DNA of 64,000 bases from Burkholderia oklahomensis C6786. GTDB lineage: Bacteria > Pseudomonadota > Gammaproteobacteria > Burkholderiales > Burkholderiaceae. Positions 9,412 to 18,516 of the stretch are shown here, piece after piece. Under the pieces are notes generated by a model that saw only the letters and a program-made list of their open reading frames with translations, searched no databases and was not told where the DNA came from. The DNA is taken from assembly GCF_000959365.1 (NCBI RefSeq), contig NZ_CP009556.1, forward strand, positions 1,984,001 through 2,048,000, given 5' to 3'. Within the stretch, counting starts at the first letter, position 1. Every line of letters begins with the position of its first letter. Position numbers and translations under genes: made by a program.

Positions 9412-10544
9412 GCGTCAGGCGCCTGATCGCGATCGCGTACAAGGAGACGCTGCAGATCTGGCGCGATCCGCGCAGCCTCGCGATCGCGCTCCTGATGCCG
9501 CTGATGCAGATGGCGCTGCTCGGCTATGGCGTGAGCCTCGACATCCGTCACGTGCCGCTCTGCGTGCACGACGAGGAGCGCAGCCAACTGAGCCGCGAGC
9601 TGATCGACCGCTTCGTGTCGTCCGGCTGGTTCTCCGGCGTGCGGACGCTCGGCAGCGAGGCCGCGCTGCGCGCGGCCGTCGACCGGCGCACGTGCGTCGC
9701 GGCCGTCGTCGTGCCGGTCGACTTCTCGCGCACCGTCGCGACGCGCGGCGCGGCATCGGTGCAGACGATCTTCGACGCGACCGACACCAACACCACGAAC
9801 ATCGCGATCGGCTATGCGCGCGGCATCGTCGCGCAGTTCGGCGCGGATCTGAACGCGCGCTGGCAGGCGTCGCACGGCGTGCTCGCGCAGACGGTCGGCA
9901 CCGTCGATCCGGAGCCGCGCGTGTGGTTCAACGAGGGGCTCGACAGCCGCAATTTCGTGATTCCGGGCGTCGTCGCGGTGATCCTCGCGCTCGTCGGCGC
10001 GCAGCTCACGTCGCTGACCGTCGCGCGCGAGTGGGAGCGCGGCACGATGGAACAGCTGATCTCGACGCCCGTCGCGCCGTTCGAGCTGATGCTCGGCAAG
10101 GTGATCCCGTATTTCGCGATCGGCTTCATCGACGCGGCGTTCTGCCTGCTGACGACCGTCTACTGGTTCGGCGTGCCGTTTCGAGGCAGCTTGCTGACGC
10201 TGATCGCGACGACCGCGCTCTTCACGCTCGTCGTGCTCGGGATCGGCTACCTGATGTCGGTGCGCATCCGCAGCCAGCTCGGCGCGAGCCAGGTCGCGCT
10301 GCTGTTGACGATGCTGCCGACGACGATGCTGTCCGGCTACGCGTTCGCGATCGAGCAGATGCCGGTGCCGATCCAGGCGGTGACGCTCGTCGTCTACGCG
10401 CGCTACTACGTGACGATCCTGCGCTCGGTGTTCCTGAAGGGCGGGCCGTTCTCGAACGTCGCGGCGCCGTTCGCGGCGCTCGCGCTGTACGCGCTCGTGA
10501 TCGGCTGGCTCAGCGTGCGGGCGTTCCGCAAGCATCTCGATTGA
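9408..10544 (+). CDS. ABC-2 type permease (YbhS-like)
   Basis: Inner-membrane subunit of the exporter, 378 residues. Topology is classic ABC-2: one N-terminal helix (about 20-45), a large periplasmic domain (about 50-175), then five hydrophobic helices towards the C-terminus. The conserved segment REWERGTMEQLISTPV before the second helix is the family signature. It pairs with the permease at 10572. YbhFSR-type exporters have been linked to drug and cation efflux; the substrate here is unknown. Confidence 0.92.
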   Translation: MSVRRLIAIAYKETLQIWRDPRSLAIALLMPLMQMALLGYGVSLDIRHVPLCVHDEERSQLSRELIDRFVSSGWFSGVRTLGSEAALRAAVDRRTCVAAVVVPVDFSRTVATRGAASVQTIFDATDTNTTNIAIGYARGIVAQFGADLNARWQASHGVLAQTVGTVDPEPRVWFNEGLDSRNFVIPGVVAVILALVGAQLTSLTVAREWERGTMEQLISTPVAPFELMLGKVIPYFAIGFIDAAFCLLTTVYWFGVPFRGSLLTLIATTALFTLVVLGIGYLMSVRIRSQLGASQVALLLTMLPTTMLSGYAFAIEQMPVPIQAVTLVVYARYYVTILRSVFLKGGPFSNVAAPFAALALYALVIGWLSVRAFRKHLD

Positions 10545-10571
10545 CGCGCCGCGTCCGACGGAGCCGCCGCC

Positions 10572-11702
10572 ATGTTCGACCGCGTGCAATCGATGCTGGT
10601 CAAGGAGTTCCTGCAGTTGAAGCGCGACCGCTGGGCGCTGTTCCGCCTCGTCGTGCCGCTGTTGCTGCAGGTGATCGTCTACGGCTATGCGGCGACGTTC
10701 ACCGTCAACCATGTGGCGACCGCGCTGCTCGATCTCGACCGCAGCCAGGCGAGCCGCGATCTCGTGTCGCACTTCGTCGCGACGGGGCGCTTCGACATCG
10801 TCGACGACGCGGCGAGCGACGACGCGATCCGCCGCGACATCGACGGCGGCCGCGCGGAGTTCGCGATCGTGATCCATGCGGGCTTCGCGCAGTCTCTCGG
10901 CAGCGGGCAGACCGCGCCGCTGCAGTTGATCGTCGACGGCACGAACTCGAACACCGCGCTGATCGCGCTCGGCTACGCGAGCCAGATCGTCGCGCAGTTC
11001 CAGGCCGATTGGACGATGCGCGCGTGGCCGTCGAACGCGGGCGCGGCGCCTCCCGCGCTGAGCGTGTCGCTGCGCGAGCGGCCGTGGTTCAATCCGGGCC
11101 TCGACGACCGCTGGTTCTTCATTCCGGGCGTCGTCGGCACGCTGACGCTGATCCAGGTCGTGAGCCTCACCGCGTTCGCGGTCGTGCGCGAGCGCGAGGT
11201 CGGCACGCTCGAACAGATCATGGTGAGCCCGATCCGGCCCGTCGAGTTCATCCTCGGCAAGACGGTGCCGTTCTTCCTGATCGGGCTCGGCGACGTCGCG
11301 CTCGTCGCGGCTCTCGGGATCGGCTGGTTCCACGTGCCGTTCGTCGGAAGCTGGCTCGTGATGCTGGCGGGCGTCACGCTGTTCCTGCTCGCGACGCTCG
11401 GCCTCGGGCTGCTGCTGTCGACGTTCTCGCGCACGCAGCAGCAGGCGTTCGCGCTCAACTTCTTTCTCGTGAACCCGATCTTCATCCTGTCCGGCTTCGC
11501 GTTTCCGATCGCCGCGATGCCGCGCGTGCTGCAGTGGCTGACCTATCTGAATCCGCTGCGTTACTTCCTCGTCGTGATGCGCGGCGAATTCCTGAGCGGC
11601 GCGGGGCTCGCGGTGCTGTGGCCGCAGCTTGCCGCGATGGCGCTCCTCGGCGTCGCGATGCTGGCGCTGAGCGTGCTGCGCTTCCGGAAGTCGCTCGACT
11701 AG
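10572..11702 (+). CDS. ABC-2 type permease (YbhR-like)
   Basis: Second membrane subunit of the exporter, 376 residues, with the same one-plus-five helix layout as its upstream partner. The signature segment is REREVGTLEQIMVSPIRP. The late helices carry NPIFILSGFAFPIAAMP, typical of YbhR/YhhJ proteins. It starts 27 bases after the first permease and is the last gene of the five-gene operon. The next gene is preceded by its own FNR-like box. Confidence 0.92.
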   Translation: MFDRVQSMLVKEFLQLKRDRWALFRLVVPLLLQVIVYGYAATFTVNHVATALLDLDRSQASRDLVSHFVATGRFDIVDDAASDDAIRRDIDGGRAEFAIVIHAGFAQSLGSGQTAPLQLIVDGTNSNTALIALGYASQIVAQFQADWTMRAWPSNAGAAPPALSVSLRERPWFNPGLDDRWFFIPGVVGTLTLIQVVSLTAFAVVREREVGTLEQIMVSPIRPVEFILGKTVPFFLIGLGDVALVAALGIGWFHVPFVGSWLVMLAGVTLFLLATLGLGLLLSTFSRTQQQAFALNFFLVNPIFILSGFAFPIAAMPRVLQWLTYLNPLRYFLVVMRGEFLSGAGLAVLWPQLAAMALLGVAMLALSVLRFRKSLD

Positions 11703-11726
11703 CGCGGTGACGCGCGGCGCGGAGCG

Positions 11727-11740
11727 TTGACGCACGTCAA
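11727..11740. promoter_or_regulatory. FNR-like box before the His-rich secreted protein gene
   Basis: TTGACGCACGTCAA is a perfect palindrome with eight of ten FNR consensus positions (C and G replace the inner T and A). A TACGTT hexamer at 11762-11767 has class II spacing, and the gene starts at 11801. Confidence 0.5.
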
Positions 11741-11800
11741 GCGGCCGGCCCGGCCGCGCGCTACGTTGTCCGTATGCCGTTTCGTGTTTCGGGGGAGACG

Positions 11801-12298
11801 ATGGACCGCTCGTCGATATCGCACGCGATGCTTGCGTCCGGCGTCGCGCTCGCGTGCGCGCTGGCTGCGGCGGGCGCGCACGCGCAAGACCATGGCGGCC
11901 GCGCGGGCGGTTTCCACGGGCAGCCCCGGTTCGAGGGGCACCCGGGTTTTCACGGGCATCCGTCGTTTCGCGGCCATCCCGATTTCCACGGCCGCGACTT
12001 CGGCCGCTTCGCGCCGCGCGAAAGCTTCCGATGGCGCGGCGGACACTGGTCGCGCGGCTGGCACAGCGGGCGCTACGCGTGGTGGTGGGTCGTCGACGGC
12101 GTCTGGTACATCTATCCGGAGCCGGTCTATCCGTACCCGACGTACGTCCCGCCCGCGGTGATCGTGCAGGTGCCGCCGCCCGTGCCGAGCGGTTTGCCGC
12201 CCGCGTCGGCGTGGTACTACTGCGACGATCCGCAGGGCTATTTCCCGTACATCGCGTCGTGCAACGTGCCGTGGCAGGCGATTCCAGTGCAGCCGTGA
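11801..12298 (+). CDS. Secreted His/Gly/Pro-rich protein
   Basis: Small exported protein of 165 residues with no enzyme signature. A Sec signal peptide is evident (hydrophobic stretch ending AAAGAHAQ near residue 30). The mature N-terminus has tandem copies of an F-x-GHP motif, then a Trp/Arg-rich stretch and a Tyr/Pro-rich segment with YPEPVYPYPTY. The His-rich repeats suggest metal binding in the envelope, which is inference. I choose ATG at 11801, which has GGGGGAG in front, over an in-frame ATG at 11774 without a ribosome site. It is a single gene under an FNR-like box. Confidence 0.75.
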   Translation: MDRSSISHAMLASGVALACALAAAGAHAQDHGGRAGGFHGQPRFEGHPGFHGHPSFRGHPDFHGRDFGRFAPRESFRWRGGHWSRGWHSGRYAWWWVVDGVWYIYPEPVYPYPTYVPPAVIVQVPPPVPSGLPPASAWYYCDDPQGYFPYIASCNVPWQAIPVQP

Positions 12299-12660
12299 GC
12301 GCCTCGCGCGCCGCGCCGACCGGAATTGGCGCGACGCCGCGCGACTGACCAACCGGTTGCGTCATGGAAAGACAATTTGCGCGCGCGCAACGGCGGGAGC
12401 CGAGCGGACCGCACGAGGTCCTCACGCATTGGCCACGAATACGCACCAATCGGTGCGCGCGAAGCGGCACGATTTCACCGACCGTTGATCGACGTCAATC
12501 GCGCGCACAGGCGATCGCCGATGCTCGCTGATGTACATCGCGCGCTTGCGCGCATGCCGTGCGCCGCTATTCCGACGATTCCGACGACGCCCGCGCATGC
12601 CGCCGCCGACTGCCCGGCGCTCCGCGCGCGAAACGTCCGACAAATCGACAAGGAAAGACG
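12299..12660. other. Intergenic region with FNR-like box
   Basis: This stretch of about 360 bases has no gene that I can support. It holds the FNR-like box at 12485-12498 and, at 12377-12390, the alternating palindrome TTGCGCGCGCGCAA, whose meaning is unclear. Confidence 0.5.
12485..12498. promoter_or_regulatory. FNR/ANR-like box before the zinc-ribbon/FtsH genes
   Basis: TTGATCGACGTCAA matches the FNR consensus at nine of ten positions. It lies about 165 bases before the zinc-ribbon gene at 12661, so the transcript would have a long 5' leader if this is its promoter. Confidence 0.55.
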
Positions 12661-13173
12661 ATGATCTACGGATCGAACGAACTCTATGCGGCGATGAAGC
12701 TGCGCCGCGATCACGCGCCGCGCGCGCATGCGATGGACAGCTACGGCGCGCCGGCGCGCCTGAAGAGCGGAATGGGCTGCAGCGAATGCGGCGCGCTGTA
12801 TGACGACGGCCGCTGGAGCTGGCATGCGGCGGCGGGCGCGCTCGCGCAGATCGCGTGCCCTGCGTGCCGGCGGATCCGCGAGCGCGCGCCGGCGGGCGAA
12901 CTCGTGCTCGAAGGCGGCTACTTCGCGCGCCATCGCGACGACATCGTCGCGCTGCTGCGCCATCGGGCGGGCGGCGAGCGCAACGATCGTCCGCTCGAAC
13001 GCATCCTGTCGATCGACGCGCTGCCGGCGCGCACGGTCGTCCGCACGACGGGCTCGCATCTCGTTCACCGGCTGAGCGAGGCGCTCGTGCGCGCGCATCG
13101 CGGCGACCTCGCGATCGACTATCGTGAAGGAGAGGACGTGCTGCGCGCGCACTGGATGCGCGACGCCATGTAG
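12661..13173 (+). CDS. Conserved hypothetical protein with zinc-ribbon (CxxC pairs)
   Basis: Protein of 170 residues and unknown function. Residues about 40-65 carry two CxxC pairs (CSECG and CPAC) about 30 residues apart, the pattern of a treble-clef or zinc-ribbon fold. The overall look recalls NMD3-like ribosome-associated proteins found in proteobacterial stress loci, but I cannot confirm the family. The start at 12661 has AAGGA six bases upstream. It is followed after 55 bases by ftsH and probably shares its transcript, hinting at a role in protein or ribosome quality control under low oxygen. Confidence 0.75.
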   Translation: MIYGSNELYAAMKLRRDHAPRAHAMDSYGAPARLKSGMGCSECGALYDDGRWSWHAAAGALAQIACPACRRIRERAPAGELVLEGGYFARHRDDIVALLRHRAGGERNDRPLERILSIDALPARTVVRTTGSHLVHRLSEALVRAHRGDLAIDYREGEDVLRAHWMRDAM

Positions 13174-13228
13174 CGCGTCCGCCGTTCCCGATCACCCCGC
13201 ATCGCCCACTGCACGCCGAGGAATCCCG

Positions 13229-15202
13229 ATGAAGAGCGAAACCGGATACTTGGGCTTCGTCGTCGTGCTCGTGTTCATGGTGCTGCTCGCGCTGCAGCTC
13301 GCGACGCTGTCCGCGCCCGCGACGCAGATCGCGTACAGCGACTTCCGCAAGCTCGCCGTGGCCGCGCAGGTCGACGATCTCGAAGTCAGCCCGACGCGGA
13401 TCACCGGCGTGCTGCGCAGCAGCGCGGCGGCGGCCGCGCTGCCGGCGTCGGACGCCGAAGCGGTCAAGCGCGCGGGCGCGCCGTGGCGCTTCGCGACGAA
13501 GCGCGTGACCGACGACCACCTGATCGACACGCTCGCCGCGACGGGCACCCGCTACCGCGGCGCCGAGGACGACACGTGGATCGGCACGCTCGCGTCGTGG
13601 GTCGTGCCGATCGCGATATTCGCGATCGTCTGGAACCTGATGCTGCGCCGCCCGCGCGGCGGCTTGCAGGACTGGTCGGGCGTCGGCAAGAGCAAGCCGC
13701 GCGTCTACATGGAAGCGAAGACCGGCATCGATTTCGACGACATCGCCGGCATCGACGAAGCGAAGGCCGAGCTCCAGCAGATCGTCGCGTTTCTGCGCGC
13801 GCCCGCGCGCTACCAGCGGCTCGGCGGCAAGATTCCGAAGGGCGTGCTGATCGTCGGCGCGCCCGGCACCGGCAAGACGCTGCTCGCGAAGGCGGTGGCG
13901 GGCGAGGCGGGCGTGCCGTTCTTCTCGACGAGCGGCTCGTCGTTCGTCGAGATGTTCGTCGGCGTCGGCGCGGCGCGCGTGCGCGACCTGTTCGAGCAGG
14001 CGCAGCAGAAGGCGCCGTGCATCATCTTCATCGACGAGCTCGACGCGATCGGCAAGGTCCGCGGCGCGGGCCTCACGTCGGGCAACGACGAGCGCGAGCA
14101 GACGCTCAACCAGCTGCTCGTCGAGATGGACGGCTTCCAGGCGAATTCGGGCGTCATCATCATGGCGGCCACCAATCGTCCGGAGATTCTCGATCCCGCG
14201 CTGCTGCGCCCGGGCCGCTTCGACCGGCACATCGCGATCGACCGGCCGGACGTGACCGGACGGCGGCAGATTCTGTCGGTTCACGTGAAGCAGGTGAAGC
14301 TCGCGCCGGACGTCGATCTCGGCGAGCTCGCGTCGCGCATGCCGGGCTTCGTCGGCGCGGATCTCGCGAACATCGTCAACGAGGCGGCGCTGCACGCGGC
14401 CGAGCTCGACAAGCCGGCGATCGACATGTCGGATTTCGACGAGGCGATCGACCGCGCGATGACCGGCATGGAGCGCAAGAGCCGCGTGATGAGCGAGCAG
14501 GAGAAGATCACGATCGCGCATCACGAAGCGGGGCACGCGCTGATCGCGCAGACCCGCGCGCACAGCGATCCGGTGAAGAAGGTGTCGATCATCCCGCGCG
14601 GGATCGCGGCGCTCGGCTACACGCAGCAGGTGCCGACCGAGGACCGCTACGTGCTCAGGAAGAGCGAGCTGCTCGACCGGCTCGACGTGCTGCTCGGCGG
14701 GCGCGTCGCCGAGGAGATCGTGTTCGGCGACGTGTCAACGGGCGCGGAGAACGACCTCGAGCGCGCGACCGAGATGGCGCGGCACATGGTCGCGCGCTAC
14801 GGGATGAGCGAGCGGATCGGCCTCGCGACGTTCGGCGACGCCGACAGCCGCGGGCTGCCGCCCGTCGTCTGGCAGCCGGGCGGCGAGCGCTGCAGCGAGA
14901 GCACCGCGACGCGGATCGACGACGAGATCCAGCGGCTGCTCGCCGAAGCGCACGATCGCGTGTCGCGGACGCTGAAGGAGCGGCGCGGCGCGCTCGAACG
15001 GATCGCGCAGTATCTGCTGAAGCACGAGGTCGTCGATCACGAGATGCTCGTGAGGCTCGTGAACGACGCGCCGCTGCTGGAAGGCGAAACGGCGAAGAAG
15101 GGCGAGCAGGGCGGGAGCGCGGCGAAGCGGGTCGACGACGATCCCGATCCGCCGACGCAGCCGACGGGCGCCGACAAGGCCGATCATTCGGTGCCGCAGT
15201 GA
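13229..15202 (+). CDS. ftsH: ATP-dependent zinc metalloprotease FtsH (accessory copy)
   Basis: Membrane AAA+ protease that degrades damaged or short-lived proteins. The 657-residue chain has the usual layout: TM1 (about 7-26), a periplasmic domain, TM2 (about 115-135), then the AAA domain with Walker A GAPGTGKT (about 210-217), Walker [12 protein letters not shown] and the second region of homology ending in RPGRFDR. The protease domain has zinc ligands H432-E433-A-G-H436. The periplasmic part is somewhat diverged, and the setting among stress genes rather than beside rrmJ/folP argues for a second, condition-specific FtsH. The start at 13229 follows GAGG and precedes the first helix. Confidence 0.93.
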   Translation: MKSETGYLGFVVVLVFMVLLALQLATLSAPATQIAYSDFRKLAVAAQVDDLEVSPTRITGVLRSSAAAAALPASDAEAVKRAGAPWRFATKRVTDDHLIDTLAATGTRYRGAEDDTWIGTLASWVVPIAIFAIVWNLMLRRPRGGLQDWSGVGKSKPRVYMEAKTGIDFDDIAGIDEAKAELQQIVAFLRAPARYQRLGGKIPKGVLIVGAPGTGKTLLAKAVAGEAGVPFFSTSGSSFVEMFVGVGAARVRDLFEQAQQKAPCIIFIDELDAIGKVRGAGLTSGNDEREQTLNQLLVEMDGFQANSGVIIMAATNRPEILDPALLRPGRFDRHIAIDRPDVTGRRQILSVHVKQVKLAPDVDLGELASRMPGFVGADLANIVNEAALHAAELDKPAIDMSDFDEAIDRAMTGMERKSRVMSEQEKITIAHHEAGHALIAQTRAHSDPVKKVSIIPRGIAALGYTQQVPTEDRYVLRKSELLDRLDVLLGGRVAEEIVFGDVSTGAENDLERATEMARHMVARYGMSERIGLATFGDADSRGLPPVVWQPGGERCSESTATRIDDEIQRLLAEAHDRVSRTLKERRGALERIAQYLLKHEVVDHEMLVRLVNDAPLLEGETAKKGEQGGSAAKRVDDDPDPPTQPTGADKADHSVPQ

Positions 15203-15474
15203 CGCAGGCCGCATCGGCCGCGGTGCGCTCGCCGGGCGCGTCGGACGGCGCGAAACGGCTCGCGAAGCGAGGTGAGCGCCCGATCGGCCCGGCGGACCTC
15301 CGCGGCGGCGATGTCGCGCGGAGACGGCGCGGCGCGGGCGTCGAACGCATGACGAAGCGCTCGTCGCCGCAACCGTCGCGGGGCGCGCCGCGCCAGTGCG
15401 GCCAACGCCGCGCACGCGCCGCCGGCCGCGCGACATCGCGGGCGGCGCACCGGCGAGCCGCCCGCCGCACCCTC

Positions 15475-16080
15475 TCACTCGATCGGCCATTCCCTCCGCG
15501 GCCGCGCCCAGAACAGCACCAGCACGAGCGCGCCGAACATCCCGCCCAGATGCGCGAAATGCGCGATGCCGCTCGCCGCGCCGGCGACGCCGAGCAGCAG
15601 CTCGACGCCCGCGTAGACGAGCGCGAACACCCACGCGGGCATCGGAATCGGCGGAAACAGCAGCACGACGCGGCGCGACGGATACAGCAGCGCATACGCG
15701 GCGAGCACGCCGAACACGCCGGCCGACGCGCCGATCGTCGGCGCGCCGCCCGTCGCCGTGTAGCGCGCGACGACGAGCTGCGTGAGCGCGCCGCACACGA
15801 CGCTCGCGAGATAGAGCGTGCCGAAGCGCGCGCGGCCGAGCGAGCGCTCGACGTCGCGGCCGAACATGACGAGCCCGAGCATGTTGAAGATCAGGTGCGA
15901 CAGCCCCGCATGCAGCGCGCTGTACGTGACGATTTGCCAGACATGGAATGCCGGCGCGCCGGCCGTGGCGCCCGTGCCGAGCCGTGGCGGCCACAGCGCG
16001 AACAGCGTGAGCACGCGGTCGGGATCGGCGAGCTCGATGAAGAAGCCGATCAGGTTCAGGACGACGATGGCGAGCGTCAT
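15475..16080 (-). CDS. Rhomboid family intramembrane serine protease
   Basis: Six-helix membrane protease of 201 residues, the compact bacterial rhomboid form. The catalytic Ser lies in GASAGVFG and the catalytic His in HFAHLGG; the helix-2 segment HAGLSHLIFNMLGL supplies the conserved His and Asn. It cleaves within or near membrane helices of unknown substrates. It is a single minus-strand gene convergent with ftsH, with about 270 bases between them and no clear terminator. Placement beside a membrane-bound FtsH suggests shared membrane-protein quality control, which is inference. Confidence 0.92.
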   Translation of the reverse strand: MTLAIVVLNLIGFFIELADPDRVLTLFALWPPRLGTGATAGAPAFHVWQIVTYSALHAGLSHLIFNMLGLVMFGRDVERSLGRARFGTLYLASVVCGALTQLVVARYTATGGAPTIGASAGVFGVLAAYALLYPSRRVVLLFPPIPMPAWVFALVYAGVELLLGVAGAASGIAHFAHLGGMFGALVLVLFWARPRREWPIE

Positions 16081-16244
16081 GGCGGCCGCGGACGGGAAAA
16101 GGGGGGAGCGTCGACGGTCATTATGCCGGTATCGCGCGGCCGCCGCCGCTGACGCTGAACCGTTGACGCTGACGCACGACGGCCGGCGGCGCGACGCGAT
16201 CGACGCGATCGACGCAACCGGAGCGACCTACGTGACCCAAGCGG

Positions 16245-17156
16245 CTAGGGCCGGCTCACGACGCGCGTGCCGGCGCGGCCGTCGATCATCTCGACGATCC
16301 GCCCGAGCGCGCCGATCACGGCCGGGCGTCCGGTGCCGAGTACGAATTCGCACGCGGCCTGCACCTTCGGCCCCATCGAGCCCGCGGCGAACGACATCGC
16401 CTGCGGCTCGCGCGCGTCGATCTCGCGCAACGGCCGGCTCGCGGGCGTGTTCCAGTCGACGTAGACCGCATCGACGTCGGTCGCGATCAGCAGCAGGTCG
16501 GCTTCGATCTGCGCGGCGAGGAGCGCGCTGCAACGGTCCTTGTCGATCACCGCCTCGACGCCGCTCCACGACCCGCCGTCCGGATCGGGCGCGACCGGAA
16601 TCCCGCCGCCGCCCGCCGCGATGACGACCGCGTCGCGTTCGAGCAGCCAGCGGATCGGCTCCAGCTCGACGATCCGTTTCGGCAGCGGCGACGCGACGAC
16701 ATGCCGAAACCCCGCGCCGTCCGGCGCGATCCGCCAGCCGCGCTCGACCGCGAGCCGCCGCGCGTCGGCTTCCGGATAGACGGGGCCGATCGGCTTCGTC
16801 GGACGATCGAACGCGGGATCGAGCCGGTCGACTTCGACGCGCGTGAGGAGCGTCGCGATCCGCCGGTCGCGCGGCAGCCGGTTCGCGAGCTCCTGCGCGA
16901 GCAGGTAGCCGATCATTCCCTCCGATTCGGCGTCGAGCACGTCGAGCGGCGTCGGAGCGCCGTTGCCCGCGGTCGCCTGCAGTGCGAGTAGGCCGACCTG
17001 CGGGCCGTTGCCGTGCGCGACGACGAGCTGGTTGCCCGCCGCGACGCGCGCGATCTGCTCGGCCGCGCGCTTCACGTTCGCGAGCTGGTTGTCGATCGTC
17101 TGCGGCTCGCCGCGCCGCAACAGCGCGTTGCCGCCCAGCGCCACCAGAATGCGCAT
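16245..17156 (-). CDS. arcC: Carbamate kinase
   Basis: Cytoplasmic enzyme that makes ATP from ADP and carbamoyl phosphate, the last step of the arginine deiminase pathway. At 303 residues it is full length. Family features are visible: N-terminal [27 protein letters not shown], and the glycine-rich AGGGGIPV. It follows the broken ornithine carbamoyltransferase at 17173 by 16 bases on the same strand, preserving the arcB-arcC order. With arcB truncated and no arcA in view, it cannot draw carbamoyl phosphate from a local complete pathway. The FNR-like box at 17701 would give anaerobic expression, as usual for arc genes. Confidence 0.94.
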   Translation of the reverse strand: MRILVALGGNALLRRGEPQTIDNQLANVKRAAEQIARVAAGNQLVVAHGNGPQVGLLALQATAGNGAPTPLDVLDAESEGMIGYLLAQELANRLPRDRRIATLLTRVEVDRLDPAFDRPTKPIGPVYPEADARRLAVERGWRIAPDGAGFRHVVASPLPKRIVELEPIRWLLERDAVVIAAGGGGIPVAPDPDGGSWSGVEAVIDKDRCSALLAAQIEADLLLIATDVDAVYVDWNTPASRPLREIDAREPQAMSFAAGSMGPKVQAACEFVLGTGRPAVIGALGRIVEMIDGRAGTRVVSRP

Positions 17157-17172
17157 TGCGTGCCTCCGGGCG

Positions 17173-17643
17173 TCAGCCGAGCGTGGCGACGAGCACCGCC
17201 TTGATCGTGTGCATCCGGTTCTCTGCCTGCGAGAACACGATCGACGCCTCCGATTCGAACACCTCGTCGGTCACTTCGAGCTCGGTGAGCCCGTAGTGCG
17301 CGTGGACCTCGCGCGCGGTGTCGGTCTCAAGATCGTGATACGCGGGCAGGCAGTGCATGAAGCGCGTGCGCGGCTTGCCGGTCGCCTGCATCAGCCGCGT
17401 GTCGACCTGATACGGCTTCAGCAGCGCGATCCGCGCGCCCCACGCCGTCACGGGCTCGCCCATCGACACCCAGACGTCCGTGTAGACGAAGTCGACGCCT
17501 TTCACCGCGGCGAGCGGATCGTCGGTCAGCTCGATCAGCAGCGTGAACGGAAGCCGGCGCGGCGCGATCGCCCGCTGCGACGCGGGCGTCGTCGCGGGGA
17601 GCGGTGCCGGCGGATGGAACAACTGCCTGGCGGAATGCTCCAT
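17173..17643 (-). pseudogene. arcB: Truncated ornithine carbamoyltransferase (arcB remnant, C-terminal third)
   Basis: The 156-residue frame matches only the end of catabolic ornithine carbamoyltransferase. [25 protein letters not shown] and the terminal [19 protein letters not shown] are the ornithine-binding domain of ArcB. The whole carbamoyl-phosphate domain, including the STRTR motif, is absent from a family of about 335 residues. The first ~35 residues are unrelated Pro/Ala-rich sequence. The protein cannot be a functional transcarbamoylase. The frame remains open and still abuts arcC, so the remnant may persist because it carries the arcC promoter and leader. An internal deletion fits better than a sequencing error, since no missing part is found nearby. 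Confidence 0.88.
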
Positions 17644-18337
17644 GATGAAACCCCTCGACGGATATTGAATGTATTAAGGCACCGGGTTCAGGGCTCCGAA
17701 TTGACTTGGATCAGCGACACGCGCGGCGTCGATTCAGGAGGGCGGCGAGTGGAGATTCGATTTCCGGCGGATCGAGATGACGGATTTGCATCGCGAAGCA
17801 CGGTGCGCCCGTGGGCGCTCGGGCCTTGTCCGGCGCATGGCGCGGGCCGGATCTCGTCACGCCGTTCGCGATGCGTTCGAGTGCGCTCGCCGCAACGCAA
17901 TATGAACGGGATGTGAGCGGGCGCAGAGTCGGCGCATGCTTGCTTTCTGATATCGAGTCGCTATGACCGATTGCGCGACGAAATTCCGGGTTTGCCATTC
18001 GATGCGGCGCAAGCATCGCTCGAACGGCTGGAAAAATCGACCGATTGCCGGTTTGTGTCGCGCAGCGCCGATCGATGCCGCGCAAATGATTCGTGATCCG
18101 GACGATATGACGAGTGGCGCGTCACGATCGATGTGCCGAACCAATCGTATTGCTCGCCGATCGTGAGCGGCTTGCGCCGCGCTTCGCGGCATCGCGTCGC
18201 CCCGGCATCGCGACGGCGGACGTTGCGAACCGCTCCGGCCAGCCGCTCCTTCGCGCCGGCCGAGGGGGCCCCGCATTCCGCAATCGAACCGCCCGCATCG
18301 GCTTGCCCGCCGCCGGGTTCTTATCGATAATAGCCGG
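17644..18337. other. Intergenic region, no gene seen
   Basis: About 690 bases separate the arc remnant from the riboswitch. I find no gene with a ribosome site and protein-like composition. It holds the FNR-like box at 17701-17714. Some of it may be decayed arc-operon sequence, but I could not recognise any. Confidence 0.5.
17701..17714 (-). promoter_or_regulatory. FNR/ANR-like box before arcB remnant and arcC
   Basis: TTGACTTGGATCAG on the plus strand matches the FNR consensus at eight of ten positions. It sits about 60 bases before the start of the minus-strand arcB remnant. A TACATT/TAATAC -10-like stretch near 17670-17677 (minus strand) has class II spacing. Anaerobic control of arc genes is well known, which supports this weaker match. 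Confidence 0.45.
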
Positions 18338-18432
18338 GCCATCAGGGGGAGCCGGACGATCGGCTGAGAGGTTCCGCGCAAGGAACGACCCCTAAACCTG
18401 ATCCGGGTAATGCCGGCGTAGGAATGAGGTCC
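18338..18432 (+). ncRNA. TPP riboswitch (THI element)
   Basis: RNA element that binds thiamine pyrophosphate and represses downstream expression. The two conserved blocks of the THI box are evident: CTGAGAGG at 18364-18371 and the run from ACCTGATC through GGGTAATGCCGGCG to AGGA at 18396-18423. The intervening GTTCCGCGCAAGGAAC is the expected variable hairpin. The element ends in GAGGT at 18426-18430, which is also the ribosome site of the leader ORF starting at 18436. Control is therefore probably translational, by hiding that site. The outer limits are approximate. Confidence 0.93.
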
Positions 18433-18435
18433 GCC

Positions 18436-18516
18436 ATGTCTTGTCCGAAGCTCGCCGGTCGCCGCGCCTCGGCCGCGCCTCCCATGTTTCCCGTTCCGCT
18501 CGACCCGCGCCGATGA
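18436..18516 (+). CDS. Leader ORF of 26 codons between riboswitch and transporter
   Basis: ATG at 18436 lies six bases after the GAGGT ribosome site at the 3' edge of the TPP riboswitch. The frame runs 26 codons (it begins MSCPKLAGRR) and ends at TGA 18514-18516. That stop overlaps the ATG of the transporter at 18513 in the classic ATGA coupling arrangement. The transporter start has no ribosome site of its own. The simplest reading is a leader peptide that transmits riboswitch control to the transporter by translational coupling. The peptide shows no recognisable motif. Alternatively the transporter starts farther upstream in its own frame at a TTG (18441), adding 24 Arg/Ser-rich residues. 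Confidence 0.5.
   Translation: MSCPKLAGRRASAAPPMFPVPLDPRR

Noticed and set aside
12377..12390. TTGCGCGCGCGCAA palindrome as a possible operator
   Set aside because: Simple alternating GC repeats are common in this genome, and a better regulatory site (FNR-like box) lies nearby.
9045..12470. Long minus-strand open frame of more than 1100 codons antisense to the ABC exporter genes
   Set aside because: No domains, His/Arg/Asp-rich sequence, no ribosome site; the plus-strand proteins here are clear families.
12661..13173. Zinc-ribbon protein named as NMD3 homologue
   Set aside because: Only the CxxC pairs and neighbourhood suggest it; similarity could not be confirmed by eye, so it was left as hypothetical.
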